Source: Kalmusia sp. IMI 367209 (taxonomy: Eukaryota; Ascomycota; Dothideomycetes; Pleosporales; Didymosphaeriaceae). From it: a stretch of DNA of 64,000 nt. A program made the translations under genes and the position numbers. Every line of letters begins with the position of its first letter. The first letter of the stretch is position 1. The notes beneath the pieces are model-generated. The model was given only the letters and a program-made list of their open reading frames with translations, was not told the origin of the DNA and searched no databases. Of this stretch, positions 22,367 through 32,563 are shown piece by piece. The stretch is taken from the NCBI GenBank assembly GCA_027946365.1, contig JAPEUQ010000023.1, positions 310,001 to 374,000 of the forward strand, written 5' to 3'.

Positions 22367-23645
22367 TCTCTGCATTCGTCATCGCCATGTTTCGTTCGCA
22401 GCCGCAGCCATCATCAGCATGTGCGAAAACATCAGAGTCCGTCTCCTGAAAACACGTCGATTCGCTTACTAAGTCAAACCAATCTTTGGTTCTACGTGAG
22501 GACACTCGTTGAAGGGCTATGCGTGCCGCTTCCCTGGCCACAGGCAGCTTGGATTCAAAATATATAACGTGCGCTATATGCTAAGCGTATTCTTCCTAGT
22601 TTTAGACACTTGTTTGACCCATTTCCCTTCCATTAAGATATCGATCTTGTTTATAAATCGCTACGTGGATAGTCTTGTTGCCGCAGGTGCTTGATCTGTT
22701 AAAGACCGTTTTTCAGCTTGTCTTGGTGCTCAATCTGCTACAGCATGGTCAGTTACAGATGCTCCGTTGTCCACAGTCTGATCTGGTGCGTCTGGTGTGG
22801 GCCGGGTAGGTCGGGAGTTTCCATGGGTTACGTCAGCGCTTGGAGGGGCGAGTGGAGCGTGTTGAGCGTGTGGAGCCTGTGGAGCCTGTAGCGCTATTAG
22901 AGCGGTCGGAGGGATTGCATGTGGGATAGTTATGGGTTGAGCGTTTTTGTTGCCGTTGCGGGCGGCGCCTTGAGGGTTCCTGTTATGTATGTTAGAAGTA
23001 CATAAATAAAAGTCAAGAGTCTACGTACACTATAAATTAACGTATAAGATAATAGATTGCGTTAAAAGCATACCCAAGTAGTCTACTGCTGTCGGTAGGT
23101 ACCTTAAAAAAGACGTCCGCAAGTATATGTGCTTCATAAAATACTGAGTGGGTCGCATAATTTCCTTTGGAGTTTGCCTAGCTTAATAAACATCTTCTAG
23201 AACTTAGGATATAGGAAATGATAGGAGTCCTGATGTGGAGTTGTTCGAAGACCAAGCTCAACCCCCTCGATTCTGTGAGTGAACAGCAGAGATAGAGAGA
23301 GAAGGGAATTACTGAGGCAACAGGGTGGTATTGCTACTTGAGTGGTGTGTCTCCTAAGTAGACTACGTAGAGAACTTGTCGAAATAGCATATACGTAGCT
23401 GAGACATTGGCGTTCCATATACAACCAAGTTTTTTTCCCCTTCTCTATTCCTACAGTAATTTAGGTGCATCCAGAGACAGCAATTTGGAAACCGACCAAG
23501 TATCATTATACTATGTAGCACACAAGGTTGTGTCCAAGGAAGGTGATAAACACAAACAGGGGTAGTAGTAGTAACCCCACGCCTGCTATAAAAAAACAAA
23601 AGACGTTGTCAGGATCCTGATAGGAGGTTTTGCGCTACCTGCCAC
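22367..23645. other. AT-rich gene-free stretch with GTGGAGCCT-type short tandem repeats
   Basis: About 1.3 kb with no convincing gene. A short tandem array of GAGC/GTGGAGCCT-like units occurs at about 22845-22892. Other frames are short. Confidence 0.4.
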
Positions 23646-24701
23646 TTATCCTCCCATCGAACAGACGAAGTATGGGCCCAATGGTCCCTCATCGCCTTCA
23701 CGGAACCAGTACCCGTTGCTTTCCACGGTGTCGTCTTCACCATCCTGTAGCGGCAGCTTAAGCGGCGGATGCGGGTAGCGCTCGCAGGACCTATACTGAA
23801 CTGTTGGCTCCTCGCCATCCAAGCACCTCCAAAGAGCTCTTCTGTTCCACTCCTTAGCGGGCGCCTCGTGCGGGTGGTCCATCATCTTCCAATCATTCGC
23901 CTGCTTATATGCCTCAGCGGGCAGCTCAACTCTCATGTCCCGTAGCAGCTTGGAACGGTAGAATGCGTCGACCATGGGCAACGCTAGGCCATCGAGAATC
24001 TCGCACGCACGGTCATACTTGTCGCTGGCGCCTAAGAAAGCTAGGCAGAAGCTGCGCAGGCTGTGACAGTGCGTGACGATGTTGTCCAAAATAGGCTGCA
24101 AGTGGTCCAGGTTGAGGATTGGCTCTTCGTTGTTCCGTTTGATCCAATGCACCCTGATGACTATCTCAAGAGAGGTCATGGACGTGAGTCGATTGGTTGC
24201 AATGATCCGGGGGAGGTTCAGTAGCAGAGGCTCGCTCTGAATATTGATGCAATTGGCAGAGTACAGGAAATCAATGCCTTCAGTATACGCCTGTCTGCAC
24301 GACAGCAAAAAGCCCATGACGCCGACTTTGTCTTCCGGGAACTTTTTTTGGCTCTCATGATGCAAGCATGGGTCGTTCCAAACGTGCGGATCAGACCAAG
24401 GATTAAGCGGAGAAGGCTGAGATCCATGGTCATTCTGATAGCAGACGAGACCTCTCCATTGCCAGGCTTCGTCTCGACGCACAAGGTCCATGTGGAGAGT
24501 TCGACTACCAAAGGCGATCGAGAGGATTATACTCCGAACGTCCCAGGGCAACTGGAAGAGTAAGCATGCAGCTGTAGCGAATGACTCTTGCGTGATAGGA
24601 CGGCGTGGCGAAGGAAGCACTGGTAGCGCATCTTTGGAACGCTTTTTGGGACCAGGTTTGAGACTCAGGTGTTTCTTCACCCATGCGCTGAATTTGGGCA
24701 T
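23646..24701 (-). CDS. DUF7730-type protein
   Basis: A single exon of 351 aa starts at the ATG at 24701 (MPKFSAWVKKHLSLKPGPKK); the frame 5' of it has only a GTG. The family layout is clear. A basic N-terminus is followed by the F-box-like line LLFQLPWDVRSIILSIAFGS at about residue 47, a long loop with CYQNDHGSQPSP and WNDPCLHH, then GFLLSCRQAYTEGIDFLYSA with N, the conserved L-x-C-R-x-x-Y-x-E-x-[IL]-x-x-L-Y-x-x-N motif. Helical/LRR-like segments follow. DUF7730 proteins are abundant, fast-evolving ascomycete proteins without known function; some are thought to be F-box-like adaptors. This gene is intact although it stands inside the accessory island. Confidence 0.75.
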   Translation of the reverse strand: MPKFSAWVKKHLSLKPGPKKRSKDALPVLPSPRRPITQESFATAACLLFQLPWDVRSIILSIAFGSRTLHMDLVRRDEAWQWRGLVCYQNDHGSQPSPLNPWSDPHVWNDPCLHHESQKKFPEDKVGVMGFLLSCRQAYTEGIDFLYSANCINIQSEPLLLNLPRIIATNRLTSMTSLEIVIRVHWIKRNNEEPILNLDHLQPILDNIVTHCHSLRSFCLAFLGASDKYDRACEILDGLALPMVDAFYRSKLLRDMRVELPAEAYKQANDWKMMDHPHEAPAKEWNRRALWRCLDGEEPTVQYRSCERYPHPPLKLPLQDGEDDTVESNGYWFREGDEGPLGPYFVCSMGG

Positions 24702-24984
24702 TGTCGTGAGGTAGATGTTCTTCACGAAGGAGAAAAGGTCAATAGGTAGGTGGTCAGTCGGTATACACAGGTCCGGTCACATTGCCAAGGTGATTGAAGC
24801 GGAGCAAGGTAACTTGTTCAAATGCGATGTCTTTGGCTATCTAAATACATATGCCGAGCCGTGGTGACTGATTCAGAAGGCGTTATCGCCTTGTAACGGA
24901 GCAGCCGCTGATGGGACTCGCAATCTGAACATCTCACCGATGCCAAGGAGCTACCGTAAAGGAGGCTGAGCTACGCTAGTCTGA
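24702..24984. other. Intergenic region between the DUF7730 gene and the SGNH pseudogene
   Basis: Under 300 bp; nothing recognised. Confidence 0.4.
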
Positions 24985-26912
24985 ATACGTAAGGCAGTTG
25001 ATTCTCGGTATGATATGGCATATCCAAGAGTTATCGAGGCGCAGTTTGGTGCCCACGTCGAGAAAGATGGCGGCTTCTAGTATCTCGCTTGCAGCGGCGA
25101 TCGTTCTGAACAGATATTCCAGCAGGCTAAGGCCCTGAAGGGGAAGCTCGACTTTGTCACATTTACGTCTGGTGGGAACGATCTATGTCTGGCCGGAATT
25201 TTCAAGGACTGCATTATGGTACCTTACTTTAAGAACAGCGCCTGTGAAACGGTTATCGCAAAAGCTCAAGAGAATGTCAAATCCATCATCACGGCTAACA
25301 TTAAGCAGATTCTGGGCGCGCTCAATGACAAGGTGAACAAAGACGGCCTAGTTGTAGTCAACGGCTACGCTCAATTTTTCGACACGTCGTCGAACAACTG
25401 TGAAAAGCAGTCGTGTGACTTCCTCTGGCTGTAAGCGTGCTTCCATAGGGTGGATGTGGGACTAAACTGACTCCATCTTCAGCCTTCCGTTAGGCGCCTC
25501 ATATCAGGCACTCACGATCTCTCGTCGTAAGACATTCAACCAGCTGGTGCTAGAAATCAATAAAGCCATTCGAGATGCTGTAGATGAGGCTGCAAAAGAC
25601 GATGATATCAAGTACATGGTCGGTTACTCCGAGTGGGACCACTAGGTTGCGGAAGAGCTCGATGCCCAGATGTGTTCGCCAAGTAGCAACGGCGACTACC
25701 CAGACAAGAACCAGCCGGACATGCACTTAATCAAGCTAGACACACATACCTGTGGAATTGGGGACATGATGTCGGCAGAGACGAGCTGCGCAAGCGTGAC
25801 ATGGATCTTGAGGAATAAATGAGCTCGACTAGGCTTTCCGACTCACAGAAACGCCAAGTCAACCGCCTTAAAGCTGTCAGGAAGGCCCGTGATAGGAACA
25901 TCGAGGCCACGCTCTACGACTCGATTCTCTACAAGTCACCCAGTCCCAATGCTGCCGTCAAGCACAAGTTCAATCCCCGAGATCCCGCACCGCCAGGCTG
26001 CCCAGGAGATGGCGGCGCGGACATGACTTTTGGCCTGGGCATGCCAGACCATATAGGAGAAAACGTGAGCATCTCTTACCCCCAAGCACCACATCTTCGG
26101 TTCATTCTAGCTCACACCCGCAGTTCCACCCCAATGAAGCCGGCCACCTAAGTATAGCATCCTTCGCGCTCGCTGAACTTATGGACCTACGTTCCATCAA
26201 GCTTGGCGTCGACTCACCGTCCTGCGCCATTAAAGACGAGTTTGCATGTTTCTCCGGCACCGGCAGCAAGTACTACGTCAGCGGTAACCGCACCAACGAG
26301 AACTACAAGGAGTTTTGCCAAGAGGTCGCTGACAAGCACCCCTCCAATACAATCAATTGGAGTTACAGCACGCCTTATGACAAAGGTACTCCCGAGGAGC
26401 ACGACTACGTCGTCACGCTCGGCAACGGCATCTCGTCATTTGATAAGGATCAATGTGAGGAGAGCATGAAGAAGATTATCAATTCGTGCGACACGTCTGA
26501 TAACCCGATGAACTGGAAAGGCGGGGGCCGTTACATCCGTAACGAAGGAGACTACAAGTACGAGCTCAACCCTCGACGCTCCAATCGTCCTTGGCCACCG
26601 CCCAAGAACCCATACGGCCGCTGTGAGGGTTGGTACAAATTCTTCTATTCCCATTACGAGGTCGAGGGCGCCGGCTTCTCTACGCTAGACTATGCGCAGA
26701 AGTCCATGAGGCCAAATATGGATAGCTGCTATGGGTTGGGGACGACGGCGTGGAAGTTTGATTACCATGATAATCCGGGGGATCATAACGGGTATGAGTG
26801 GAAGGCATCCTTCAATACGCCGATCTGGGTGAGGGCAAGGTGTTGGAAGAATAATAAGGTTGTTCAGGCGGCAGGTGGGTGGACGGCTGGATGCGGGGGG
26901 AATGATGCGTAG
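24985..26912 (+). pseudogene. Decayed secreted SGNH/GDSL-type hydrolase with extra C-terminal domain
   Basis: Conserved pieces appear in order: YDMAYPRVIEAQFG, YLACSGDRSEQIF, LDFVTFTSGGNDLCLAGIF (block III with G-G-N-D), VNGYAQFFDTSSNNC, then a 52-bp intron (25431-25482), then LPLGASYQALTISRRKTF. A second intron (26065-26123) precedes FHPNEAGHLS, the catalytic His block. The last exon (26124-26912) is fully open and encodes a Cys-containing extra domain (ISSFDKDQCEESMKKIINSC, then NPMNWKGGGRY, then GTTAWKFDYHDNPG). The gene is broken by TAG at 25078-25080, TAG at 25643-25645, a frameshift near 25750-25770 and TAA at 25816-25818. The N-terminal signal peptide and GDS block are not recognisable. 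The breaks are not mainly C-to-T, so simple decay rather than RIP is likely. Confidence 0.75.
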
Positions 26913-26994
26913 GAGAGGTTTGGGGGCGAATGGTAAGAGTATATACAGTAAATTTGCTAGCCGTAACGTCGAGTGTGGCTGACTTTGGGTATAG

Positions 26995-27185
26995 TAGGTA
27001 GATGTCAGCAGCAATAACAGTACTGTGTGCAAAGTTCCAACAACGCCTTCATTACCGCTTCCTACGAAATGCTTGGAAAATACTGAACTAGTAGGGGACG
27101 AAAGCTAAGGGCTTCACGAATGTGAAGGGGTGACTATCTGCTGAAGGTATATAGAATTGGCTCAATTGAGCCTCCTTCCGGATCG
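26995..27185. repeat. Dispersed repeat R2, copy 1
   Basis: About 190 bp shared with 34772-34950. Shared landmarks are AGTAGATGTCAGCAGCAATA versus its AT-shifted counterpart, AAGCTAAGGGCTTCACGAAT, GGGGTGACTATCTGCTGAAG and TTGAGCCTCCTTCCGG. The second copy differs mostly by C-to-T and G-to-A. This copy starts about 80 bp after the stop codon of the SGNH pseudogene. Confidence 0.7.
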
Positions 27186-27764
27186 GATGACCTCGTATTT
27201 GCACAGCGTGCCTATTGGTTCGCTCAGCCCCCAATATGAGTACCTATCTAGATAGTTTGGTAGTAGTACCAGGCGCGATAGCAAGCACAACGACAGTGAT
27301 CCTTCCAAATAGTATGACCTCGCTAGGCTAAAGATTGAATCTGCTGCAAGCGCAAGTCAACAGCGAGCGAGTAGCGATGGACACGAAGCACCGGCGACTC
27401 CAATTCCATACTCAGATGACGACCCAGAGACTTCTGAAAAAATAGGAGCAACATTGCTTTGTGCCTGAGGGTAAGATTAAGGCGCTCTTAGACGAAATTG
27501 AGAAGAAGGACGCTTCGATTGCCCAGTTGGTTAAGGAGGCCCAGCAGTTGAAGCATGTCGAATGCGCAATCACGCTATTCCATATGGCGGACGAAGGAGA
27601 AGCGCTAGATGCATATAATAGTAATGAACGGGTTCTCGGGATTCTTCTTATTGCTGCGCAAAATTTCCTTTTGCGGTAAACCTCACTACCCTGTGCGTTT
27701 TGGGCGCCTACTGATTGTGGTCTTTACTTGATTACCGCAGAACAGAAGGATGCGGCAGAGTATC
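27186..27764 (+). other. Segment inserted between R2 and R3, with a coiled-coil ORF remnant
   Basis: In the 34.9 kb copy, R2 joins directly to R3. Here 580 bp intervene. The segment holds an open stretch at 27461-27679 (VPEGKIKALLDEIEKKDASI, then AQLVKEAQQLKHVECAITLF) that reads like the end of a charged coiled-coil protein, with a stop (TAG at about 27446) just upstream. No family was recognised. It could be an insertion here or a deletion in the other copy. Confidence 0.4.
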
Positions 27765-28224
27765 TCGCACGGTCATTTTCCCCTCCTTCGCGCCAGTAAC
27801 GATGCGGCAAAGCAGCCTACGCGGTTATCTATCTCTCATTCGCGTTAGTAAACCTACGTGGTTAAGAAGAATATAGCAAAGTATTGCGTACGGTCGTTTA
27901 CCCCTCTTTTACGCTACTTTAACGCGGTGTTAAGTCCCTAGTAAGAGGCCTCCATATTGAATGCAGTCATATCGCTCGATAAGGCATAGCTAAAAAAAAA
28001 GCTCCTACAGAATGCGCATACGTACCTGTAGCGGTGCTGCTAATATGGGTTACGCACGGATTAGCTTATACCTTTTAGCGTAGAGTTCATCCTAAAGCAT
28101 ACCTAGAGTAGTTGCTTTCTAGTTTATAAGTCCATGAATGAGGGGCAAAACTTGGTCTGCTCGATTGTGGCTCTCAGCCCATAAAAAAAATAGTAGCTGA
28201 ATGGGAGACAGATGAGAAGAAAAA
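27765..28224. repeat. Dispersed repeat R3, copy 3
   Basis: This is the R3 copy with relatively little RIP: TCCCCTCCTTCGCGCCAGTA, GCGGTTATCTATCTCTCATT, TCCCTAGTAAGAGGCCTCC, GCACGGATTAGCTTATACC, then CTCGATTGTGGCTCTCAGCC and an A-run. It leads directly into a truncated 5S sequence. It aligns by eye with 34955-35597. Confidence 0.7.
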
Positions 28225-28315
28225 ACATACAACAGCGGGTATTCGCTAGTGGTCACCCACCTAACTACTAATCCGCCGGTACCTTGCTTATGAGAGAACG
28301 GGAAGCCAGTTCTCT
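28225..28315 (-). pseudogene. Truncated 5S rRNA pseudogene
   Basis: The 5S 3' half (plus-strand view ACATACAACAGCGGGTATTC through CCGCCGGTACCTTGCTTA) is intact. The region of the 5S 5' half has lost the AAATAGGGCTGAGC segment and ends after GAACGGGAAGCC. Internal promoter box A is disrupted, so it is unlikely to be transcribed. It carries the same R3 flank and T-run as the full copy. Confidence 0.75.
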
Positions 28316-29239
28316 ATGCATCACTCGCCACGCAGACCGCTAAAATAACCGTTCTCGGAAACCAGAGAAACCTCTCTCGTCCCCATATACTAAATACACC
28401 GAATGCAGTAATCGGACGAACGATATAATAGGTAAGCTCAAGATTTTTCGTCCGCGCTAGTAGCAACATTTATAGTAAAACACCCACTTTCCGTCAAAAA
28501 AATTTGAAAATTTATCTAAAATACTGTACTCTAGAGCATTATATTTATACTACACCTCCTTTTTAGGTATGAAACAGGTCAGAGAAGGAGATGTTAGGCG
28601 CTAAAGTTAATTTGGCGCATTACATGATAGAAGGACTTCTTAAGCTTGCCCATTATATGTCTTAAAGTAGTAGCAGGTTTGATTAATGCTCAATGTCTGT
28701 GGCGTGGCAGCCTATGCCCTAATTTCACACGACTGGGCGCTTAATTAACTAAGGAGCACTAACTGTTCTTGCTGCCTACATGCACTACGTAAAACCAGTC
28801 TGACCCACGCGCCTAACCCACTATATGCCTTAACACTCGCTGCCTCACCCACCAGCTGCGTCGTGCTGGTACTGGCCAGCCCTCCGCATCACACGCTTGT
28901 CCTCCTGCCTCTGCTTTCACGATATGTCATCTTCGGAGGTTGAGGCTCTACAGTCCGCGCTGTAAACAATAAACGAAACCTAATCAAATCAAGACAGCAG
29001 GGTACATGGTCATGACAGAACAAAAATCACACAAACACACACACAGAGAGAGAGAAAGCCGAGCGAAGGGAGCAGACGGCTACATTCTTGATGTCGCATT
29101 CATCTGTAAAGCGCTAATCGATCCCTTCTACAAAATTTTTATTTCTATAGAAGCTGTTGGTGAAGGCCGGGCCCAGCCAGTGACCTCTCACTCCAGTGAT
29201 TCAAGACGAGGCGTAAGCGGTAACCGATAGCTCTGGTCT
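28316..29239. other. AT-rich gene-free stretch
   Basis: No gene recognised. A CA/GA microsatellite-like run occurs at about 29030-29057. Composition is strongly AT-biased around 28,400-28,700. Confidence 0.4.
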
Positions 29240-29739
29240 CTAAATCCTTTTAGGCGCACTTTCTAGGACTGTGCGGCAACTGCTTGCAATATATCCGTCG
29301 ACAATAAGCCTCTCAACGAGATTCACTATCCAGTTCTGGCAGTTAGGGGCCTGTAGAAAGAGTTAGTAGCGGTAAATTCTGTATTGCTAGATGATCTCAC
29401 CGCTGGATCAAATGGGTTAGCACTGCGACCCGGAGGCGTCCCGATAGTGGCCGTTGATTCAAGACGGTCGCGGGCTGTTGTATCTACCATTACCGTCGTT
29501 CCTGGAGTATCGATGACGTATCGGTCGTTGACTTGCGCTAAGGCTAAGATTTGATAACCACGATTTGTCGATCTAATGTCATAGTTGCGCTTAAATTATA
29601 GGTAAAACCCAGTAGCCGGGTTTTCAGTAACATGAAGCAGCTTTCCCACATACTGCTCCCCTAGTGAGGGAATCCAGATAGCCCAATGGGCGGGTTTCGT
29701 ACCATTCGAGAAGACCGCCAAGTAGATCGTTCGCGCCAT
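29240..29739 (-). pseudogene. Small conserved fungal protein gene carrying one nonsense codon
   Basis: Two exons, 29401-29739 and 29240-29350, are joined by a 50-bp intron with GTGAGA, a GCTACTAACTC branch and CTACAG. The frame reads MARTIYLAVFSNGTKPAHWA, then GKLLHVTENPATGF, then (after a stop) FKRNYDIRSTNRGYQI, ALAQVNDRYVIDT, TTARDRLESTATI, PPGRSANPFDP and, in exon 2, APNCQNWIVNLVERLIVDGY. I recognise this as a recurrent small Dothideomycete protein of about 150 aa with an N-C-Q-x-W motif; no function is known to me. The only break seen is TAA at 29596-29598 (codon 48), where relatives as I remember them have a Glu codon. The reading frame and splice sites are otherwise intact, so the loss is recent or an assembly error. 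Confidence 0.7.
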
Positions 29740-31505
29740 TTTTTCCAGAAAAGAACCGGCCGATATGCAAGAAAAGATACGATATAACACAGACAAGTAG
29801 ATAATGGGACAATGCGAAGTATAGCAGATAGAGACGTAGACCTCTAAGTTTAAGACGACGGACAATAATCAAATATATAAACTGTCCTAGGAGCTTTATG
29901 TATTTCCAAGATTCTTGACTTCCTCAAAGGCTAGCCAGTGGGAAAGCGACGTATTGCGCGCGTCAACTTAGAAACCGAATAAGGCCAGTTTTACTTGCGG
30001 CACAGTGTGGACAGTGGAGACTTGTTGATGCTATCTTAGACTTGAGCTGCTCTCCACCAGCCGAACAGAAGCTCTTGCTGTGCCTCAACTATACTCTACA
30101 GTTACTTAACCGAAGCGCGTGCCGTAGCTCATCGTAGATCGAACTCGGTCAGTACTATGCCGTTCATTTCACTTTGCCAAGCCTTAACAATTTGCTGTGC
30201 CTCACAGGGGCAAACTCTATCGTTATCATCACTCATACTACTACTCGAACAAGCGCGTTCGTTGGATATCAGCTCCTCCTACTATACCAAAGTGCTTGCT
30301 GTGCCTCCTGACAATATATATAATCTCTATCACAAGTTTAGCAGTGGGCCAATTATATACCCTTTCTTAGACAATAAGAAGCGATTGCTAAGTTTTTGAC
30401 TCGATTTGATCTCGTATTCTAAGAGCACTTAGGCGGTCGTCATCAGAAGGCACGAGGCTGAGCGCTTCAAACATCGATAGGTCGCCAGTTGGTGGCACTT
30501 AGCGGACGCGCCCATCTCTATTCAAGCGGTGGCGTAGGTGTACGCCTACGGTAACGAGGATTAATCTCACTTACGTGCCGTCCATTCCTAAAACTCTAAT
30601 TGGAGTTGAAAGTAGTGCTGTACTGCTACGACGAGTAAACGATCATTGGGCGCGTACACAGTACAGCGGTCACTATGATGGGCCTTAGCTAAAGATATAC
30701 GCCTGTGGTAAAACCGTACCGCATCACTTTGCTAAAGCCAAAGCGATATTCATACTATGACGTTTCTAACTTAGCCTCTCACTAACCATGCTAGAAAAAG
30801 CAATCACGGCATTACTGTACTATATAATCCTCCTAGAAAGGCCATAGCTGGCGACCAGCAGCGTTCAAATCCTCCCGTCACTTTTGAATCAGCAGCGGAT
30901 CAAGCTATCCAATTAGTGGATTAAACTCACACAGTCTAGTCGCTATCCCCGGTCTTAACATAGATCCGATGGGAATATCGACCCATAAAACAAGCGGAAC
31001 ACTGTGGCTCCGAGATCTGCTGCCGAAGATTCTTCCTCAAGTACGGATTGTGGTCTTTGGGTGCACTTTATTGCATGACAAGATCCACGTAGTATCCCAT
31101 CAAAATTGCTCGGAGAGCTGAGTTCAATCTTTAATTATCGTGTAATGATATGTACCAAGGTGATAGATCCGTATGATCCATGGCGAACGGTGCGTCGTCT
31201 AGTTTAGGTTCAGGAATGAGTGATAAGGGATATCACGTGATGTTTTGATTCAGCCTAGCGTCTCGGTGTACGTAAGGCGCATTAGTTTTATACCTGTCCT
31301 ATCAATAGTACTTGGCATGGCTCGTGCCTCACGACACTTTACCCTCATTCGTTCCATCACAACGTCGTCACTCCCCCTTACGAAACTCCTGACCTGACTT
31401 TAGCTTGTGCTCATGCACCACTGCTTTTGACCACTTCCCTAATCATCGGCTCGCATAGCATAAACCCGCCCTTTAAACGCTGGGTATCCAGCCTCGGGAT
31501 CCGTC
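29740..31505. other. Gene-free stretch with short dispersed repeats
   Basis: No gene recognised. A TTGCTGTGCCTC dodecamer (with small variation) recurs at about 30073, 30191 and 30295, spaced roughly 110 bp. A GTGTACGCC/GTAGGCGT palindrome lies near 30535. This may be relic repeat DNA. Confidence 0.4.
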
Positions 31506-32563
31506 ATGAGCTCCGTTTACGCGCTCCAAGGTACGTCCTCTCGAACTCTCCACGACATCTGTCAACGAAGCTCGTCTCATGAACAGTTCCAATAGTCCCT
31601 AATGACGCGAACTTCGATGTTCGAAGCTCATCTTTTTTCCGGCATTATAAGCAGTTGCCATCGCCGGATGAAGTCCGCTCACAAGCACGTGCCCAATATC
31701 TTACTGGCACTAATTGGGGAGACAAGAGGAGAGGCGTCTCTACTAACTATAATGCACGGCCATCACCTGCTGTGTTTGAGTCCATGGGTCTATTTGTCAA
31801 ATGGGGAAGCGACATGAGAATTGCAGAAGGTCAATCTCTTTACGCGATTCGACACCACCTGAGAGACGCCGTACTAGTTCCCGAACTCTACGGATGGCGT
31901 ACCGATGGGAACGAATTTTTTCTTTACATGGAAGCAATTCGTGGTAGAAGTTTAGAACAATCTTGGCAAGAGATCGAAGAAAATAACCGCTTGCGTATTT
32001 GCGGCGAGCTTCGGGCAATTTTCGATACAGTACGCCAGCTCAAGCAAGATCCCACTGACAAGTTTATTGGTGAGTAAGCCAAAATCTCCATATCTAGTAA
32101 TATAACCCTAAGCATCCACATAAATTGCGCAGGCAGCATCGCACGCGGTCCTCTCTACGATAGAGCTATCAGCCCTCAATACATGGCGGAAGCCGGGCCA
32201 TTCACCTCCGTTACGGAATTTCACAATTGGTTCACATCCCTATACAAGCGACCGATGCCTGACCCTCATGATGTACCGGATCCCTTCCGCCAAGATCTTC
32301 CTGATGATAGCGAAGTTGTATTCACACATGGAGATCTCCATCCAAGCAATATAATACTATCAGCATCTAATCCGTCTCGAGTTATTGCAATTATAGACTG
32401 GGAACAAGCAGGCTGGCTACCGGCCTACTGGGAAGATCGCAAGGCTCACTACACGTGCGACTATTTCGGCGAATGGTCTGAGAAATACCTACCACTGATT
32501 TTAGATCAATATAAGAACACCTGGGATCCATGGGACTACTACACGACGTCTATGGGCTGTTGA
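31506..32563 (+). CDS. Aminoglycoside phosphotransferase (APH)-family protein
   Basis: Three exons are proposed: 31506-31530, 31587-32069 and 32133-32563 (312 aa). Introns of 56 and 63 bp use GTACGT/AACAG and GTGAGT/GCGCAG. The protein has a kinase-like N-lobe (LFVKWGSDMRIAEGQSLYAI, giving the Lys and Glu), a hinge (EFFLYMEAIRGRSLEQSW) and a catalytic core VVFTHGDLHPSNIIL at about residues 231-245 (catalytic Asp in HGDLHPSN). The metal-binding motif VIAIIDWEQAGWLPAYWE follows, with Asp at about 258. Fungal members of this family are numerous and their small-molecule substrates are mostly unknown; antibiotic resistance should not be assumed. All key residues are present and the gene is intact although it is surrounded by decayed DNA. 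Confidence 0.85.

Noticed and set aside
29740..31500. LTR retrotransposon relic
   Set aside because: Short TTGCTGTGCCTC repeats are present but no paired LTRs, primer-binding site or polyprotein motifs were seen.
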